This document shows, one piece after another, positions 49,497 to 58,407 of a DNA stretch of 64,000 bases. Source of the stretch: Streptomyces sp. NBC_01428 (GTDB lineage: Bacteria > Actinomycetota > Actinomycetes > Streptomycetales > Streptomycetaceae). Made by a program: the position numbers and the translations under genes. Location: contig NZ_CP109499.1 in the NCBI RefSeq assembly GCF_036231965.1, forward strand, positions 6,820,001-6,884,000. The letters are read 5' to 3'. The notes under the pieces were generated by a model. The model did not search any database. It had not been told where the DNA came from and was given only the letters and a program-made list of their open reading frames with translations. Every line of letters begins with the position of its first letter. Position 1 is the first letter of the stretch.

Positions 49497-51629
49497 ATGC
49501 GGCCCGTATCCAAGATCGAACGTTCGGTGGCGCCCTTCGAGGTCGTCAGCTCCTTCCAGCCCGGCGGTGACCAGCCCACGGCCATCGCCGACCTGGAGAA
49601 GCGCATCACCGCAGGTGAGAAAGATGTCGTGCTCCTGGGCGCGACCGGCACCGGCAAGTCCGCCACCACCGCGTGGATGATCGAGAAGCTCCAGCGCCCC
49701 ACGCTCGTCATGGCCCCGAACAAAACCCTGGCCGCCCAGCTGGCCAACGAGTTCCGCGAGCTGCTGCCGAACAACGCCGTCGAGTACTTCGTCTCGTACT
49801 ACGACTACTACCAGCCCGAGGCCTACGTCCCGCAGTCGGACACCTACATCGAGAAGGACTCCTCGATCAACGAGGAGGTGGAGCGGCTGCGCCACTCCGC
49901 GACCAACTCGCTGCTGACCCGCCGCGACGTCGTCGTGGTCGCCTCGGTCTCCTGCATCTACGGCCTCGGCACGCCGCAGGAGTACGTGGACCGCATGGTC
50001 AACCTCAAGGTGGGCGACGAGATCGACCGCGACGACCTGCTGCGCCGCTTCGTCGACATCCAGTACACGCGCAACGACGTGGCGTTCGCCCGCGGCACCT
50101 TCCGCGTCCGCGGCGACACCATCGAGATCTTCCCGGTCTACGAGGAGCTCGCCGTCCGCATCGAGATGTTCGGCGACGAGATCGAGGCCCTCTCCACGCT
50201 CCACCCGCTCACCGGCGAGGTCATCAGCGACGACGAGCAGGTCTACGTCTTCCCCGCCTCGCACTACGTGGCCGGACCCGAGCGCATGGAGCGCGCGGTG
50301 AACGACATCGAGAAGGAGCTGGAGCAGCGCCTCGCCGAGCTGGACAAGCAGGGCAAGCTCCTGGAGGCCCAGCGCCTGCGCATGCGGACGACGTACGACA
50401 TCGAGATGCTCCGCCAGATCGGCTCCTGCTCCGGCGTGGAGAACTACTCGATGCACTTCGACGGCCGCGAGCCCGGCTCCCCGCCTAACACCCTCATCGA
50501 CTACTTCCCGGACGACTTCCTGCTCGTCATCGACGAGTCGCACGTCACGGTCCCGCAGATCGGCGCGATGTACGAGGGCGACGCCTCCCGCAAGCGCACC
50601 CTCGTCGACCACGGCTTCCGGCTGCCCTCCGCCCTGGACAACCGCCCGCTGAAGTGGGAGGAGTTCCAGAAGCGCATCGGCCAGACCGTCTACCTCTCGG
50701 CGACCCCCGGACAGTACGAGCTGTCCCGCTCGGACGGCCACGTCGAGCAGATCATCCGCCCCACCGGCCTCATCGACCCCGAGGTCGTCGTGAAGTCCAC
50801 CGAGGGCCAGATCGACGACCTGGTGCACGAGATCCGCAAGCGGACCGAGAAGGACGAGCGCGTCCTGGTCACCACGCTCACCAAGAAGATGGCCGAGGAC
50901 CTCACCGACTACTTCCTCGAACTGGGCATCCAGGTCCGCTATCTGCACAGCGACGTCGACACCCTGCGCCGCGTCGAGCTGCTGCGCGAGCTGCGCGCGG
51001 GCGAGTTCGACGTCCTGGTCGGCATCAACCTCCTGCGTGAGGGACTCGACCTTCCCGAGGTCTCCCTGGTGGCGATCCTCGACGCCGACAAGGAGGGCTT
51101 CCTGCGCTCCGGGACCTCACTGATCCAGACCATCGGCCGAGCGGCGCGCAACGTGTCCGGTCAGGTCCACATGTACGCGGACAAGATCACCCCGGCGATG
51201 GCGAAGGCCATCGACGAGACCAACCGGCGCCGCGAGAAGCAGACCGCGTACAACAAGGAGAGGGGCATCGACCCGCAGCCCCTCCGCAAGAAGATCAACG
51301 ACATCGTGGCGCAGATCGCCCGCGAGGACGTCGACACCGAGCAGCTCCTCGGCTCCGGGTACCGCAAGTCGAAGGACGGCAAGGGCGCCAAGGCCCCCGT
51401 GCCCGCGCTCGGCGGCAAGGCCGGCAAGGCGGCCAAGTCCGCGAAGAACGCGGACACCGTGCCCACCGACCGCCCGGCGGCCGAACTGGCCGGGCAGATC
51501 GAGGAGCTGACGGAGCGCATGCGCGCGGCCGCCGCCGACCTCCACTTCGAGATCGCGGCCCGTCTGCGCGACGAGGTCTCCGAGATGAAGAAGGAACTGC
51601 GACAGATGAGGGAGGCGGGCATGGCCTGA
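49497..51629 (+). CDS. uvrB: UvrABC system protein B
   Basis: Nucleotide excision repair helicase-like subunit that verifies damage handed over by UvrA and recruits UvrC. 710 aa. Walker A LLGATGTGKSATTAW (about 44-58), the beta-hairpin YYDYYQPEAYVPQSDTYIEK (about 101-120), DESH near 347, motif VI QTIGRAARN, and the C-terminal UVR coiled coil (about 665-705). The start is the ATG at 49497; an upstream TTG lies within the promoter's TTGTCAGTG. A low-complexity Lys/Ala insert (about 625-660) is typical of Streptomyces UvrB. Confidence 0.96.
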   Translation: MRPVSKIERSVAPFEVVSSFQPGGDQPTAIADLEKRITAGEKDVVLLGATGTGKSATTAWMIEKLQRPTLVMAPNKTLAAQLANEFRELLPNNAVEYFVSYYDYYQPEAYVPQSDTYIEKDSSINEEVERLRHSATNSLLTRRDVVVVASVSCIYGLGTPQEYVDRMVNLKVGDEIDRDDLLRRFVDIQYTRNDVAFARGTFRVRGDTIEIFPVYEELAVRIEMFGDEIEALSTLHPLTGEVISDDEQVYVFPASHYVAGPERMERAVNDIEKELEQRLAELDKQGKLLEAQRLRMRTTYDIEMLRQIGSCSGVENYSMHFDGREPGSPPNTLIDYFPDDFLLVIDESHVTVPQIGAMYEGDASRKRTLVDHGFRLPSALDNRPLKWEEFQKRIGQTVYLSATPGQYELSRSDGHVEQIIRPTGLIDPEVVVKSTEGQIDDLVHEIRKRTEKDERVLVTTLTKKMAEDLTDYFLELGIQVRYLHSDVDTLRRVELLRELRAGEFDVLVGINLLREGLDLPEVSLVAILDADKEGFLRSGTSLIQTIGRAARNVSGQVHMYADKITPAMAKAIDETNRRREKQTAYNKERGIDPQPLRKKINDIVAQIAREDVDTEQLLGSGYRKSKDGKGAKAPVPALGGKAGKAAKSAKNADTVPTDRPAAELAGQIEELTERMRAAAADLHFEIAARLRDEVSEMKKELRQMREAGMA

Positions 51630-51789
51630 CGGCCACGCCGACGGCGCCGGACCTCGGCGGATGCGCTCTGTGTTGCAAGACCGACACAAAGTACGTCCCG
51701 GGGTTCGGCGCCGTCACCGCCGCTGCGTAGGGTGCTGCTCATCCGCGGAGTCCGCGGCAACAGGGGACAGTTCGAGAGGGGAACAGCGC

Positions 51790-52368
51790 GTGACGGTCAA
51801 CATGACCAAGGGTCAGGCCATCAGTCTGCAGAAGAACGACGGGGGCACGCTGACCGCGGTCCGCATGGGTCTCGGCTGGCAGGCGGCTCCCCGGCGCGGC
51901 CTGTTCGGCTCGCGCACCCGGGAGATCGACCTGGACGCCTCCGCCGTGCTGTTCGCGGACAAGCAGCCCGTCGACGTGGTGTTCTTCCGGCACCTCGTCA
52001 GCGACGACGGCTCGGTCCGGCACACCGGTGACAACCTGGTCGGCGGCGTCGGCCAGGGCGGCGACGACGAGGCCATCCTCGTCGACCTGCAGCGCATCCC
52101 GGTCCACATCGACCAGATCATCTTCACCGTGAACTCCTTCACGGGCCAGACCTTCCAGGAAGTGCAGAACGCGTTCTGCCGTCTCGTCGACGAGACCAAC
52201 GGCCAGGAGCTCGCCCGCTACACCCTCGCGGGCGGCGGCCAGTACACCGCGCAGATCATGGCGAAGGTGCACCGCGCGGGCAGCGGCTGGCAGATGACGG
52301 CGCTCGGCACGCCGGCCAACGGCCGCACGTTCCAGGACCTGATGCCGGCGATACTGCCGCACCTGTAG
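51790..52368 (+). CDS. TerD family stress protein
   Basis: 192-aa cytoplasmic protein of the TerD/CABP family, which bind calcium and are linked to tellurite resistance, chemical stress and development in Streptomyces. Core elements: ISLQKNDGGTLTAVRMGLGW, the acidic GDNLVGGVGQGGDDEAILVDL (metal site) and YTLAGGGQYTAQIMAKV, then the C-terminal strand. GTG with GAGAGGGG upstream is the start; ATG 51802 is an alternative. It is followed by the TerD fusion gene after 44 nt. Confidence 0.93.
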   Translation: MTVNMTKGQAISLQKNDGGTLTAVRMGLGWQAAPRRGLFGSRTREIDLDASAVLFADKQPVDVVFFRHLVSDDGSVRHTGDNLVGGVGQGGDDEAILVDLQRIPVHIDQIIFTVNSFTGQTFQEVQNAFCRLVDETNGQELARYTLAGGGQYTAQIMAKVHRAGSGWQMTALGTPANGRTFQDLMPAILPHL

Positions 52369-52412
52369 GCCGGTCGGCACGCCACGCACGAAGCGACATA
52401 GGGGGACAGGCG

Positions 52413-54440
52413 ATGACGGCCGAGCTGGTCCGGGGGCAGAACCATCCGCTCTCCCAGGTCCGACTCGAGGTCCGGGTCTCGGCCGGGAAACCGGTCGTGG
52501 CGGGGGCCACGCTCAGTGACGAGCAGGGCAGGGTCCGCGGTGTCGAGTGGGTGGCCCATCCGGGCGCGCCCACCCTGCCCGGGCTCGAGGTCTCCCAGCA
52601 GGCGGCGGCCGACCACCGTCTCGCCTTCGACCTGGACGCCCTGCCGCCGGCCGTGCACCGGGTCAGCGTGCTGCTCGCGCTGCCCACGGCGACCGGCGGC
52701 CCCGTCCGGTTCGGGGCCGTCGCCGCCCCCTTCGTCGCGGTCACCGGTCTCGACGGCGCCGAGATCGCCAGCTTCACCCTCACGGGCCTCGACGCCGAAT
52801 CAGCCGTCGTGGCCCTGGAGCTCTATCGCAGACAGGACGCCTGGAAGGTCCGCGCGGTCGGCCAGGGGTACGCGGGCGGCCTCGCCGAACTGCTCGGCGA
52901 CCAGGGCCTTCCCGAGGCCCGGCAACTCGCCGGGACCATCAACGAAGCGGTGGCCCAGGGCGTCGCCCGTTCGGTCGCGGCACCCCCGCCCCGCACACCC
53001 GACGGCGACCGTTCCCGGCAGGCGGCCACCTCGGCCCCGAGCCCCGACCAGCCACGCACGGGTCCTGGAGCGCAGGGCGCGCCCGGCGGCACGACTTCGC
53101 CCCAGTCCCCGTACGACCTCGCCGGCCCCGGGAGCGCCACCCCGGCCCCGACGGGATATCCGGGCGGCTCCGCGCAGCCCGACCCCTCCGCCGTCACCCA
53201 GCCGTCCTCGCCGGCCGGCGGCCCGATCGACTACAGCCACCCCGGCCGCCGGACCTCCGCTCCGCCACCGCCCCCGCCGACCGCGCCGCCCGCCGAGCCG
53301 GGCCGGCCGGCCCAACCCGTCGCGGGTGACGCGACCGGCTGGTCCATGGACGAGCGCCTGTACAACCAGGTGTGGGGCATGTTCGAGGACCTGGCGCGGG
53401 CCGTCGCCGCGTACCGCAGTGCTGTGGACTTCGCCGACTCGCGCATGGAGAAGGAGCTCGACCACGCCCTGTCCGACCCGCGCAGCCGGATCGGCGGCCA
53501 GGGTGACGCCGCCCGCGAGGCCGCCCGCGCCAAGCACGCGGATCTCGTCGACCAGGCCCGCGTGGCCCTGGACCGGGACCTCGCCCAGCTGACCGCGGAG
53601 GCGGAGGTCGTGGAGCCCGCGCTGCCCACGGCCTACGCGAGCTGGGACAACCCGGTCTGGCACGGCTACCGGCCGCCCATGGAGATCCCGATGGCGGTCC
53701 GCCTCGGTGACCTCTCCCTGCCCGAGAGCGGCACCCTGAGCATTCCGATGCTGATGCGGCTGCCGCTGGAGCGCGGACTCTGGATCGACAGCGGTCGCGC
53801 CGCGCTCGACGGCACGCTCGCCGACTCCGACCAACTGCGCCGCCTCGCCATGGACACGGCGGTGGCGCACGCGGCCCGGCTGCTCGCGGTCTATCCCGCG
53901 AGCGAGTTCACGGTTCATGTCATCGACGCGGCCGGCGCAGGAGCGTCCTCGCTCGCCCCGCTCGTTCGGTCCGGGGTGCTCGCGGGTCCACCGGCGGTCG
54001 GTGCCGCAGGCGTCACGGACGTACTGGCCCGGCTCACCCAGCGCGTCGACCTGGTCCAGATGGCGTTGCGCGGGGGAGCGGCCGACTCGCTGCCGCCGGG
54101 CCTCGACACCGCCGAGCAATTGCTGATCGTCAACGACTTCCCGCACGGCTTCGACGACCGCGCTGTGACCCAGCTCCGCTACCTGGCGGACGAGGGCCCG
54201 TCCGTGGGCGTCCATCTGATGATGGTGGCCGACCGGGAGGACGCGGCCGCCTACGGGCCGCTGCTCGACCCGTTGTGGCGGGCGCTGCTGCGGATCACCC
54301 CGGTGCCGGACGACCATCTCGCCGACCCCTGGGTCGGGCACGCGTGGACGTTCGAGCCCTCACTGATGCCCGCCGGCAGCCAGGTGCTGGAGCGCGTCCT
54401 CGCGCAGGTGGCCTCGGCCCGCCGCCCCTGGGACCGCTGA
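52413..54440 (+). CDS. TerD-domain protein fused to a large C-terminal region
   Basis: 675-aa protein. Residues about 5-175 form a TerD-like domain (LSQVRLEVRVSAGKPVVAGATL, ALELYRRQDAWKVRAVGQGYAGGL in parts); 190-310 are a Pro/Gly/Ser-rich linker; the C-terminal 360 residues are helical, then alpha/beta. LLIVNDFPHGFDDRAVTQL around 575 and GVHLMMVADRED near 605 resemble the Walker B-side strands of FtsK/EccC-type ATPases, but no Walker A is present. It may act as a stress-related scaffold with its TerD neighbour. Confidence 0.8.
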   Translation: MTAELVRGQNHPLSQVRLEVRVSAGKPVVAGATLSDEQGRVRGVEWVAHPGAPTLPGLEVSQQAAADHRLAFDLDALPPAVHRVSVLLALPTATGGPVRFGAVAAPFVAVTGLDGAEIASFTLTGLDAESAVVALELYRRQDAWKVRAVGQGYAGGLAELLGDQGLPEARQLAGTINEAVAQGVARSVAAPPPRTPDGDRSRQAATSAPSPDQPRTGPGAQGAPGGTTSPQSPYDLAGPGSATPAPTGYPGGSAQPDPSAVTQPSSPAGGPIDYSHPGRRTSAPPPPPPTAPPAEPGRPAQPVAGDATGWSMDERLYNQVWGMFEDLARAVAAYRSAVDFADSRMEKELDHALSDPRSRIGGQGDAAREAARAKHADLVDQARVALDRDLAQLTAEAEVVEPALPTAYASWDNPVWHGYRPPMEIPMAVRLGDLSLPESGTLSIPMLMRLPLERGLWIDSGRAALDGTLADSDQLRRLAMDTAVAHAARLLAVYPASEFTVHVIDAAGAGASSLAPLVRSGVLAGPPAVGAAGVTDVLARLTQRVDLVQMALRGGAADSLPPGLDTAEQLLIVNDFPHGFDDRAVTQLRYLADEGPSVGVHLMMVADREDAAAYGPLLDPLWRALLRITPVPDDHLADPWVGHAWTFEPSLMPAGSQVLERVLAQVASARRPWDR

Positions 54441-54460
54441 CCCGCATCACCCCTCCAAAG

Positions 54461-54484
54461 CCTTTTACCAAGCATCAGTAAAGG
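54461..54484 (+). terminator. Hairpin after the TerD fusion gene
   Basis: CCTTTTAC (54461-54468) pairs with GTAAAGG (54478-54484), 7 bp with one bulge, about 20 nt after the stop. It sits at the left edge of an AT-richer stretch (54455-54560). Confidence 0.5.
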
Positions 54485-54524
54485 TCTCTGACCTGCACAC
54501 TTGGTCTTTCTTTTACTCAGCCCT

Positions 54525-54553
54525 TTACCTTTCCTTGGTGATTCGGGTACTGT
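54525..54553 (+). promoter_or_regulatory. Candidate terC promoter
   Basis: TTACCT (54525-54530), 17 bp, TACTGT (54548-54553). Transcription would start about 54560, exactly at the beginning of the predicted riboswitch. Confidence 0.55.
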
Positions 54554-54560
54554 CTTTCCA

Positions 54561-54693
54561 TACGGAGGGGAGTACTCCCTACCTGCTGCGGCGTACCCGT
54601 CAATACGGATCAGGCCAGATCCCGGGGCGTCGGCCCGCAGGCTCCGGGCGCACCCAGCGTCCCGGCGGCCTCGGGTGGAAGAGACCTCCGGTA
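54561..54693 (+). promoter_or_regulatory. yybP-ykoY (manganese) riboswitch upstream of terC
   Basis: The leader contains the two signature parts of this class: GGAGGGGAGTA (54564-54573 region) at the 5' side and AGAGACCTCCGG (54680-54691) at the 3' side, which pair to close the RNA (TACGGAGG with CCTCCGGTA, one bulge). Intervening GC stems fill about 100 nt. yybP-ykoY RNAs sense Mn2+ and commonly sit before terC/yoaB/mntP-type exporters. The terC start is 44 nt further on. Confidence 0.75.
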
Positions 54694-54736
54694 GCGACGA
54701 CGCTGAAATCTGCCGTTACGTACTGCCGGAGGCGCA

Positions 54737-55723
54737 GTGAATGTTTCCCTGACCCTGTGGGTCCTGACCATCGTCGGGCTTGCCGCACTCATCGCGGTCG
54801 ACTTCTTCATCGGTCGAAAGCCGCACGACGTATCGATCAAGGAAGCCGGTATCTGGACGGTCGTCTGGATCGCCCTCGCCGGGCTGTTCGGACTCGGCCT
54901 GCTCCTTTTCTCCGGAGGCCAGCCCGCCGGAGAGTTCTTCGCCGGCTTCATCACCGAGAAGTCGCTGAGCGTCGACAACCTCTTCGTCTTCGTCCTGATC
55001 ATGGCCAAGTTCGCCGTGCCCTCGAAGTACCAGCAGCGGGTGCTCCTCGTCGGTGTCCTCATAGCCCTGGTCCTGCGCACGATCTTCATCGCCGCGGGCG
55101 CCGCGATCATCGCCAACTTCGCGTGGGTCTTCTACATCTTCGGTGCCTTCCTCATCTACACCGCCTGGAAGCTGATCCAGGAGGCGAGGGCGGACGAGGA
55201 GGACGAGGAGTTCGAGGAGAACAAGCTGCTCAAGGCGGCCGAGCGCCGCTTCGGTGTCGCCGACCGCTACCACGGCACCAAGCTGTGGATCCGGGAGAAC
55301 GGCAAGCGTGTCATGACGCCGATGCTGGTCGTCATGCTGGCGATCGGCACCACCGACGTCCTCTTCGCGCTCGACTCGATCCCCGCGATCTTCGGCCTGA
55401 CCCAGGACCCGTACATCGTCTTCACGGCCAACGCGTTCGCGCTGATGGGTCTGCGGCAGCTGTACTTCCTCATCGGCGGCCTGCTCAAGAAGCTGGTCCA
55501 CCTGAGCTACGGCCTGTCGGTCATCCTCGGATTCATCGGCATCAAGCTGGTCCTGCACGCGCTGCACGAGTCCGGCGTCCATGTCCCCGAGATCTCCATC
55601 CCGGTCTCCCTCGGCGTGATCTGCGCCGTCCTCGTGGTCACCACGATCACCAGCCTGATCGCGACCAAGAAGCAGGCGCGCGAGGAGGCCGAGCAGACGG
55701 AGAAGGACAGCATCGACGTCTGA
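54737..55723 (+). CDS. terC: TerC family integral membrane protein, probable Mn export/metal homeostasis
   Basis: 328-aa membrane protein with about nine helices and the conserved TerC segments: the first helix AALIAVDFFIGRKPHD, KSLSVDNLFVFVLIMAKF (about 76-93), and LAIGTTDVLFALDSIPAIFG near 208-227, where the acidic residues lie inside the membrane and probably coordinate metal. Relatives export Mn2+ (Alx type). The preceding riboswitch makes Mn control likely. GTG start with GGAGG 4-5 nt upstream. Confidence 0.92.
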   Translation: MNVSLTLWVLTIVGLAALIAVDFFIGRKPHDVSIKEAGIWTVVWIALAGLFGLGLLLFSGGQPAGEFFAGFITEKSLSVDNLFVFVLIMAKFAVPSKYQQRVLLVGVLIALVLRTIFIAAGAAIIANFAWVFYIFGAFLIYTAWKLIQEARADEEDEEFEENKLLKAAERRFGVADRYHGTKLWIRENGKRVMTPMLVVMLAIGTTDVLFALDSIPAIFGLTQDPYIVFTANAFALMGLRQLYFLIGGLLKKLVHLSYGLSVILGFIGIKLVLHALHESGVHVPEISIPVSLGVICAVLVVTTITSLIATKKQAREEAEQTEKDSIDV

Positions 55724-55773
55724 CCCGGCCGACCGACCGACCGCAGGAACCACCAGATCGGGAGCGGTACACC

Positions 55774-55932
55774 GTGAACTGCCGTCCATCGTCCCCGGCG
55801 TCCGCCACCCGGATACCGAGCACCTCCTTCCCGGAGGTGTCCGGCCCGGGCGGCGGGGCCCGCCGGACCGGGCCCGAGCGGCATGTCGCCGGAGTGCGGG
55901 GCACGCTTCCGACTGGGACGATCGCGGCATGA
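55774..55932 (+). CDS. Possible 52-aa ORF overlapping the chaA start
   Basis: GTG 55774 with GGGAG 9 nt upstream opens 53 codons ending in TGA that overlaps the chaA ATG (ATGA). The product (VNCRPSSPASATRIPSTSF...) is Arg/Pro rich without a known domain. Third-position GC is high but not clearly above the local background. It could be a translated leader that couples to chaA, or chance. Confidence 0.25.
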   Translation: MNCRPSSPASATRIPSTSFPEVSGPGGGARRTGPERHVAGVRGTLPTGTIAA

Positions 55933-57029
55933 TCGTTCGGCTCCGGTCACTTCTCACGCAGTGGACCGCCGTGGTGCCCGTCGCCGCGGTGGTGTTGCTG
56001 GCCCTCACATGGGGCCGCGACCTGCCCGCCGCGGTCGTGGCGCTGGTGACGCTGGTCCTCGCCGGCGCCGTGCTCGCCGCGGTGCACCACGCAGAGGTGG
56101 TCGCGCACCGGGTGGGGGAACCCTTCGGATCCCTCGTCCTCGCCGTCGCGGTCACGATCATCGAAGTCGCCCTGATCGTGACCCTGATGGCGGACGGCGG
56201 GGACAAGAGCTCGACACTGGCCCGCGACACGGTGTTCGCCGCCGTGATGATCACGTGCAACGGCATCGTCGGCGTGTGCCTGCTCGTCGCCTCACTCCGT
56301 CACGGACTGGCCGTGTTCAACGCGGAGGGCACTGGAGCCGCCCTCGCGACCGTCGCCACGCTGGCCACGCTCAGCCTGGTCTTCCCGACCTTCACCACCA
56401 GCAAGCACGGGCCCGAGTTCTCCACGGCACAACTCACCTTCGCCGCGGTCGCCTCCCTGGTCCTGTACGGCCTGTTCGTGGCCACCCAGACCGTCCGGCA
56501 CCGCGACTACTTCCTGCCGATCACCCGGCAGGGCCAGGTCATCGACGCGGACGACCATGCCGACGCCCCCACCGCCCGTATGACCCGCATCAGCCTGGGG
56601 CTCCTCGGCCTCGCCCTCGTCGGCGTGGTCGGCCTCGCCAAGGGCGTGTCGCCGACCATCGAGTCCGGGGTCGAGGCGGCCGGCATGCCGCACTCCGTGG
56701 TCGGTGTGATCATCGCGCTGCTCGTGCTGCTCCCCGAGACGATCGCCGCCCTGCGGGCCGCCCGCCGGGACCGGGTGCAGACGAGCCTCAACCTCGCCCT
56801 CGGCTCGGCCATGGCCAGCATCGGCCTGACCATCCCGGCCGTCGCCCTCGCGTCCGTCTGGCTCTCGGGACCGCTCGTCCTCGGGCTCGGCCCCACCGAG
56901 ATGGTGCTGCTGACGCTGACGGTGGTGGTGAGTTCCCTGACCGTCGTCCCTGGACGGGCCACCCCACTCCAGGGCGGCGTCCATCTCGTGATCTTCGCCG
57001 CCTATCTGGAACTCGCCATCAACCCCTGA
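55929..57029 (+). CDS. chaA: ChaA family calcium/cation-proton antiporter
   Basis: 366-aa membrane antiporter of the CaCA superfamily with about ten or eleven helices. The two alpha repeats carry acidic signatures: GEPFGSLVLAVAVTIIEVAL (about 63-82) and VVGVIIALLVLLPETIAALRA (about 258-278). ChaA exchanges Ca2+, Na+ or K+ for protons. It follows terC by about 205 nt and could share stress roles. A GC hairpin (GGCCCGGGCGG / CCGGACCGGGCC) near 55840 may end the terC message. Confidence 0.88.
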   Translation: MIVRLRSLLTQWTAVVPVAAVVLLALTWGRDLPAAVVALVTLVLAGAVLAAVHHAEVVAHRVGEPFGSLVLAVAVTIIEVALIVTLMADGGDKSSTLARDTVFAAVMITCNGIVGVCLLVASLRHGLAVFNAEGTGAALATVATLATLSLVFPTFTTSKHGPEFSTAQLTFAAVASLVLYGLFVATQTVRHRDYFLPITRQGQVIDADDHADAPTARMTRISLGLLGLALVGVVGLAKGVSPTIESGVEAAGMPHSVVGVIIALLVLLPETIAALRAARRDRVQTSLNLALGSAMASIGLTIPAVALASVWLSGPLVLGLGPTEMVLLTLTVVVSSLTVVPGRATPLQGGVHLVIFAAYLELAINP

Positions 57030-57045
57030 TGCCCCTGACCGGCCT

Positions 57046-58347
57046 TCACTCGGCCGCGCGTACGACGCGCAGACGGGGCACCGGCCGGGTCTCCGGCAGG
57101 AGGGCGAAACAGCCGAGGCTCAGCAGCGCGACCGCCGTCAGATAGCCGGCCACCCCCCACGGAACGCGCTCCCCGCTCGCCACCGCCGTCGCCACGACCG
57201 GAGTGAGCGCGCCCCCGAGGACGCCCCCCAGGTTGTAGCCGACGGCCGCGCCCGTGCAGCGCACCCGGGGCTCGTACAGCTCCGGGAGGTACGCGGCGAT
57301 CACCGCGAACACCGCGACGAACGCCAGGAGCGCCACCAGGAATCCGATGAACATCAGCAGGGGCTCGCCCGTCGACAGCAGCCCGATCATCGGGAACATC
57401 CACACAGCGGCGCCCGCGCAGCCCGCCAGGCACAGCGGCCGCCGACCGTAGCGGTCGCCCAGCAGGGCCACCAGGGGCGTCAGCGATCCCTGCACCACCA
57501 CGGCGGCCATGACACACGTGAGCATGACCGTCCGGCTCACCCCGAGCCGGTCGACGCCGTACGCGAGTGCCCAGGTCGTCACGGTGTAGAACACGGCGTA
57601 CCCGACCGCGAGACCGCCGGCCGTGAGCAGGACGAGCCGCCAGTGGTCGCGCACCACCTCGACGAGCGGCACGCGCGCGTGGTCCCCCACCTCCAGGAAC
57701 CGCGGGCTCTCCGTGAGCGAGGAACGCAGCCACAGCCCGGCGAGGGCGAGGACCCCGGCGGCCCAGAACGGCACCCGCCAGCCCCAGGCCGCGAACTGCG
57801 CGTCGGAGAGCGTCGCGGACAGCAGCAGCATCACCCCGTTGGCGAGCAGGAACCCGACCGACGGACCGATCTGCGGGAAGCTCGACCACAGTCCGCGCCG
57901 CTCCGCCGGTGCGTGTTCGGCCGTCAGCAGCACGGCCCCGCCCCACTCCCCGCCGAGCCCGAGTCCCTGGAGGAACCGCAGCACCAGCAGCAGAACCGGG
58001 GCCGCCACCCCGATCCGGTCGTACGCCGGGACGCAACCGACCGCGACGGTCGCCGCGCCGGTCAGCAGCAGGGAGGCGACCAGCACGGGCCGCCGCCCGC
58101 GCCGGTCCCCGATGTGCCCGAAGAGCATGGAGCCCAGGGGCCGGGAGACGAACCCGACGGCGAACGTCCCGAAGGCCGCCAACGTCCCCGCCAGGGGCGA
58201 GAACGTCGGGAAGAACAGCGGCCCGAGCACCAGCGCGGCGGCGGTCCCGTAGACGAAGAAGTCGTAGAACTCGACGGCGGTCCCGGCGAGCGAGGCGGCC
58301 GCGAGCCGCAGCATGGAGGGAGCCCTTACGGAGCGTACGTCGTGCAT
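57046..58347 (-). CDS. MFS transporter, metabolite:H+ symporter (MHS) subgroup
   Basis: 433-aa carrier with 12 helices. MHS hallmarks are GTAVEFYDFFVYGTAAAL (about 22-39), the loop GHIGDRRGRRPVL, RFLQGLGLGGEWGGAVLL near 122 and GDRYGRRPLCL in the second half. The subgroup moves organic acids and osmolytes such as citrate, alpha-ketoglutarate or proline betaine; the substrate here is not known. The start could be ATG 58347 or MLRLAAAS inside. Confidence 0.88.
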   Translation of the reverse strand: MHDVRSVRAPSMLRLAAASLAGTAVEFYDFFVYGTAAALVLGPLFFPTFSPLAGTLAAFGTFAVGFVSRPLGSMLFGHIGDRRGRRPVLVASLLLTGAATVAVGCVPAYDRIGVAAPVLLLVLRFLQGLGLGGEWGGAVLLTAEHAPAERRGLWSSFPQIGPSVGFLLANGVMLLLSATLSDAQFAAWGWRVPFWAAGVLALAGLWLRSSLTESPRFLEVGDHARVPLVEVVRDHWRLVLLTAGGLAVGYAVFYTVTTWALAYGVDRLGVSRTVMLTCVMAAVVVQGSLTPLVALLGDRYGRRPLCLAGCAGAAVWMFPMIGLLSTGEPLLMFIGFLVALLAFVAVFAVIAAYLPELYEPRVRCTGAAVGYNLGGVLGGALTPVVATAVASGERVPWGVAGYLTAVALLSLGCFALLPETRPVPRLRVVRAAE

Positions 58348-58407
58348 GCCGCCTCAACTACCCACAGTGACGGCGGGTTACGGGGGCGTGCGGGAGTGCG
58401 GCGCGGG

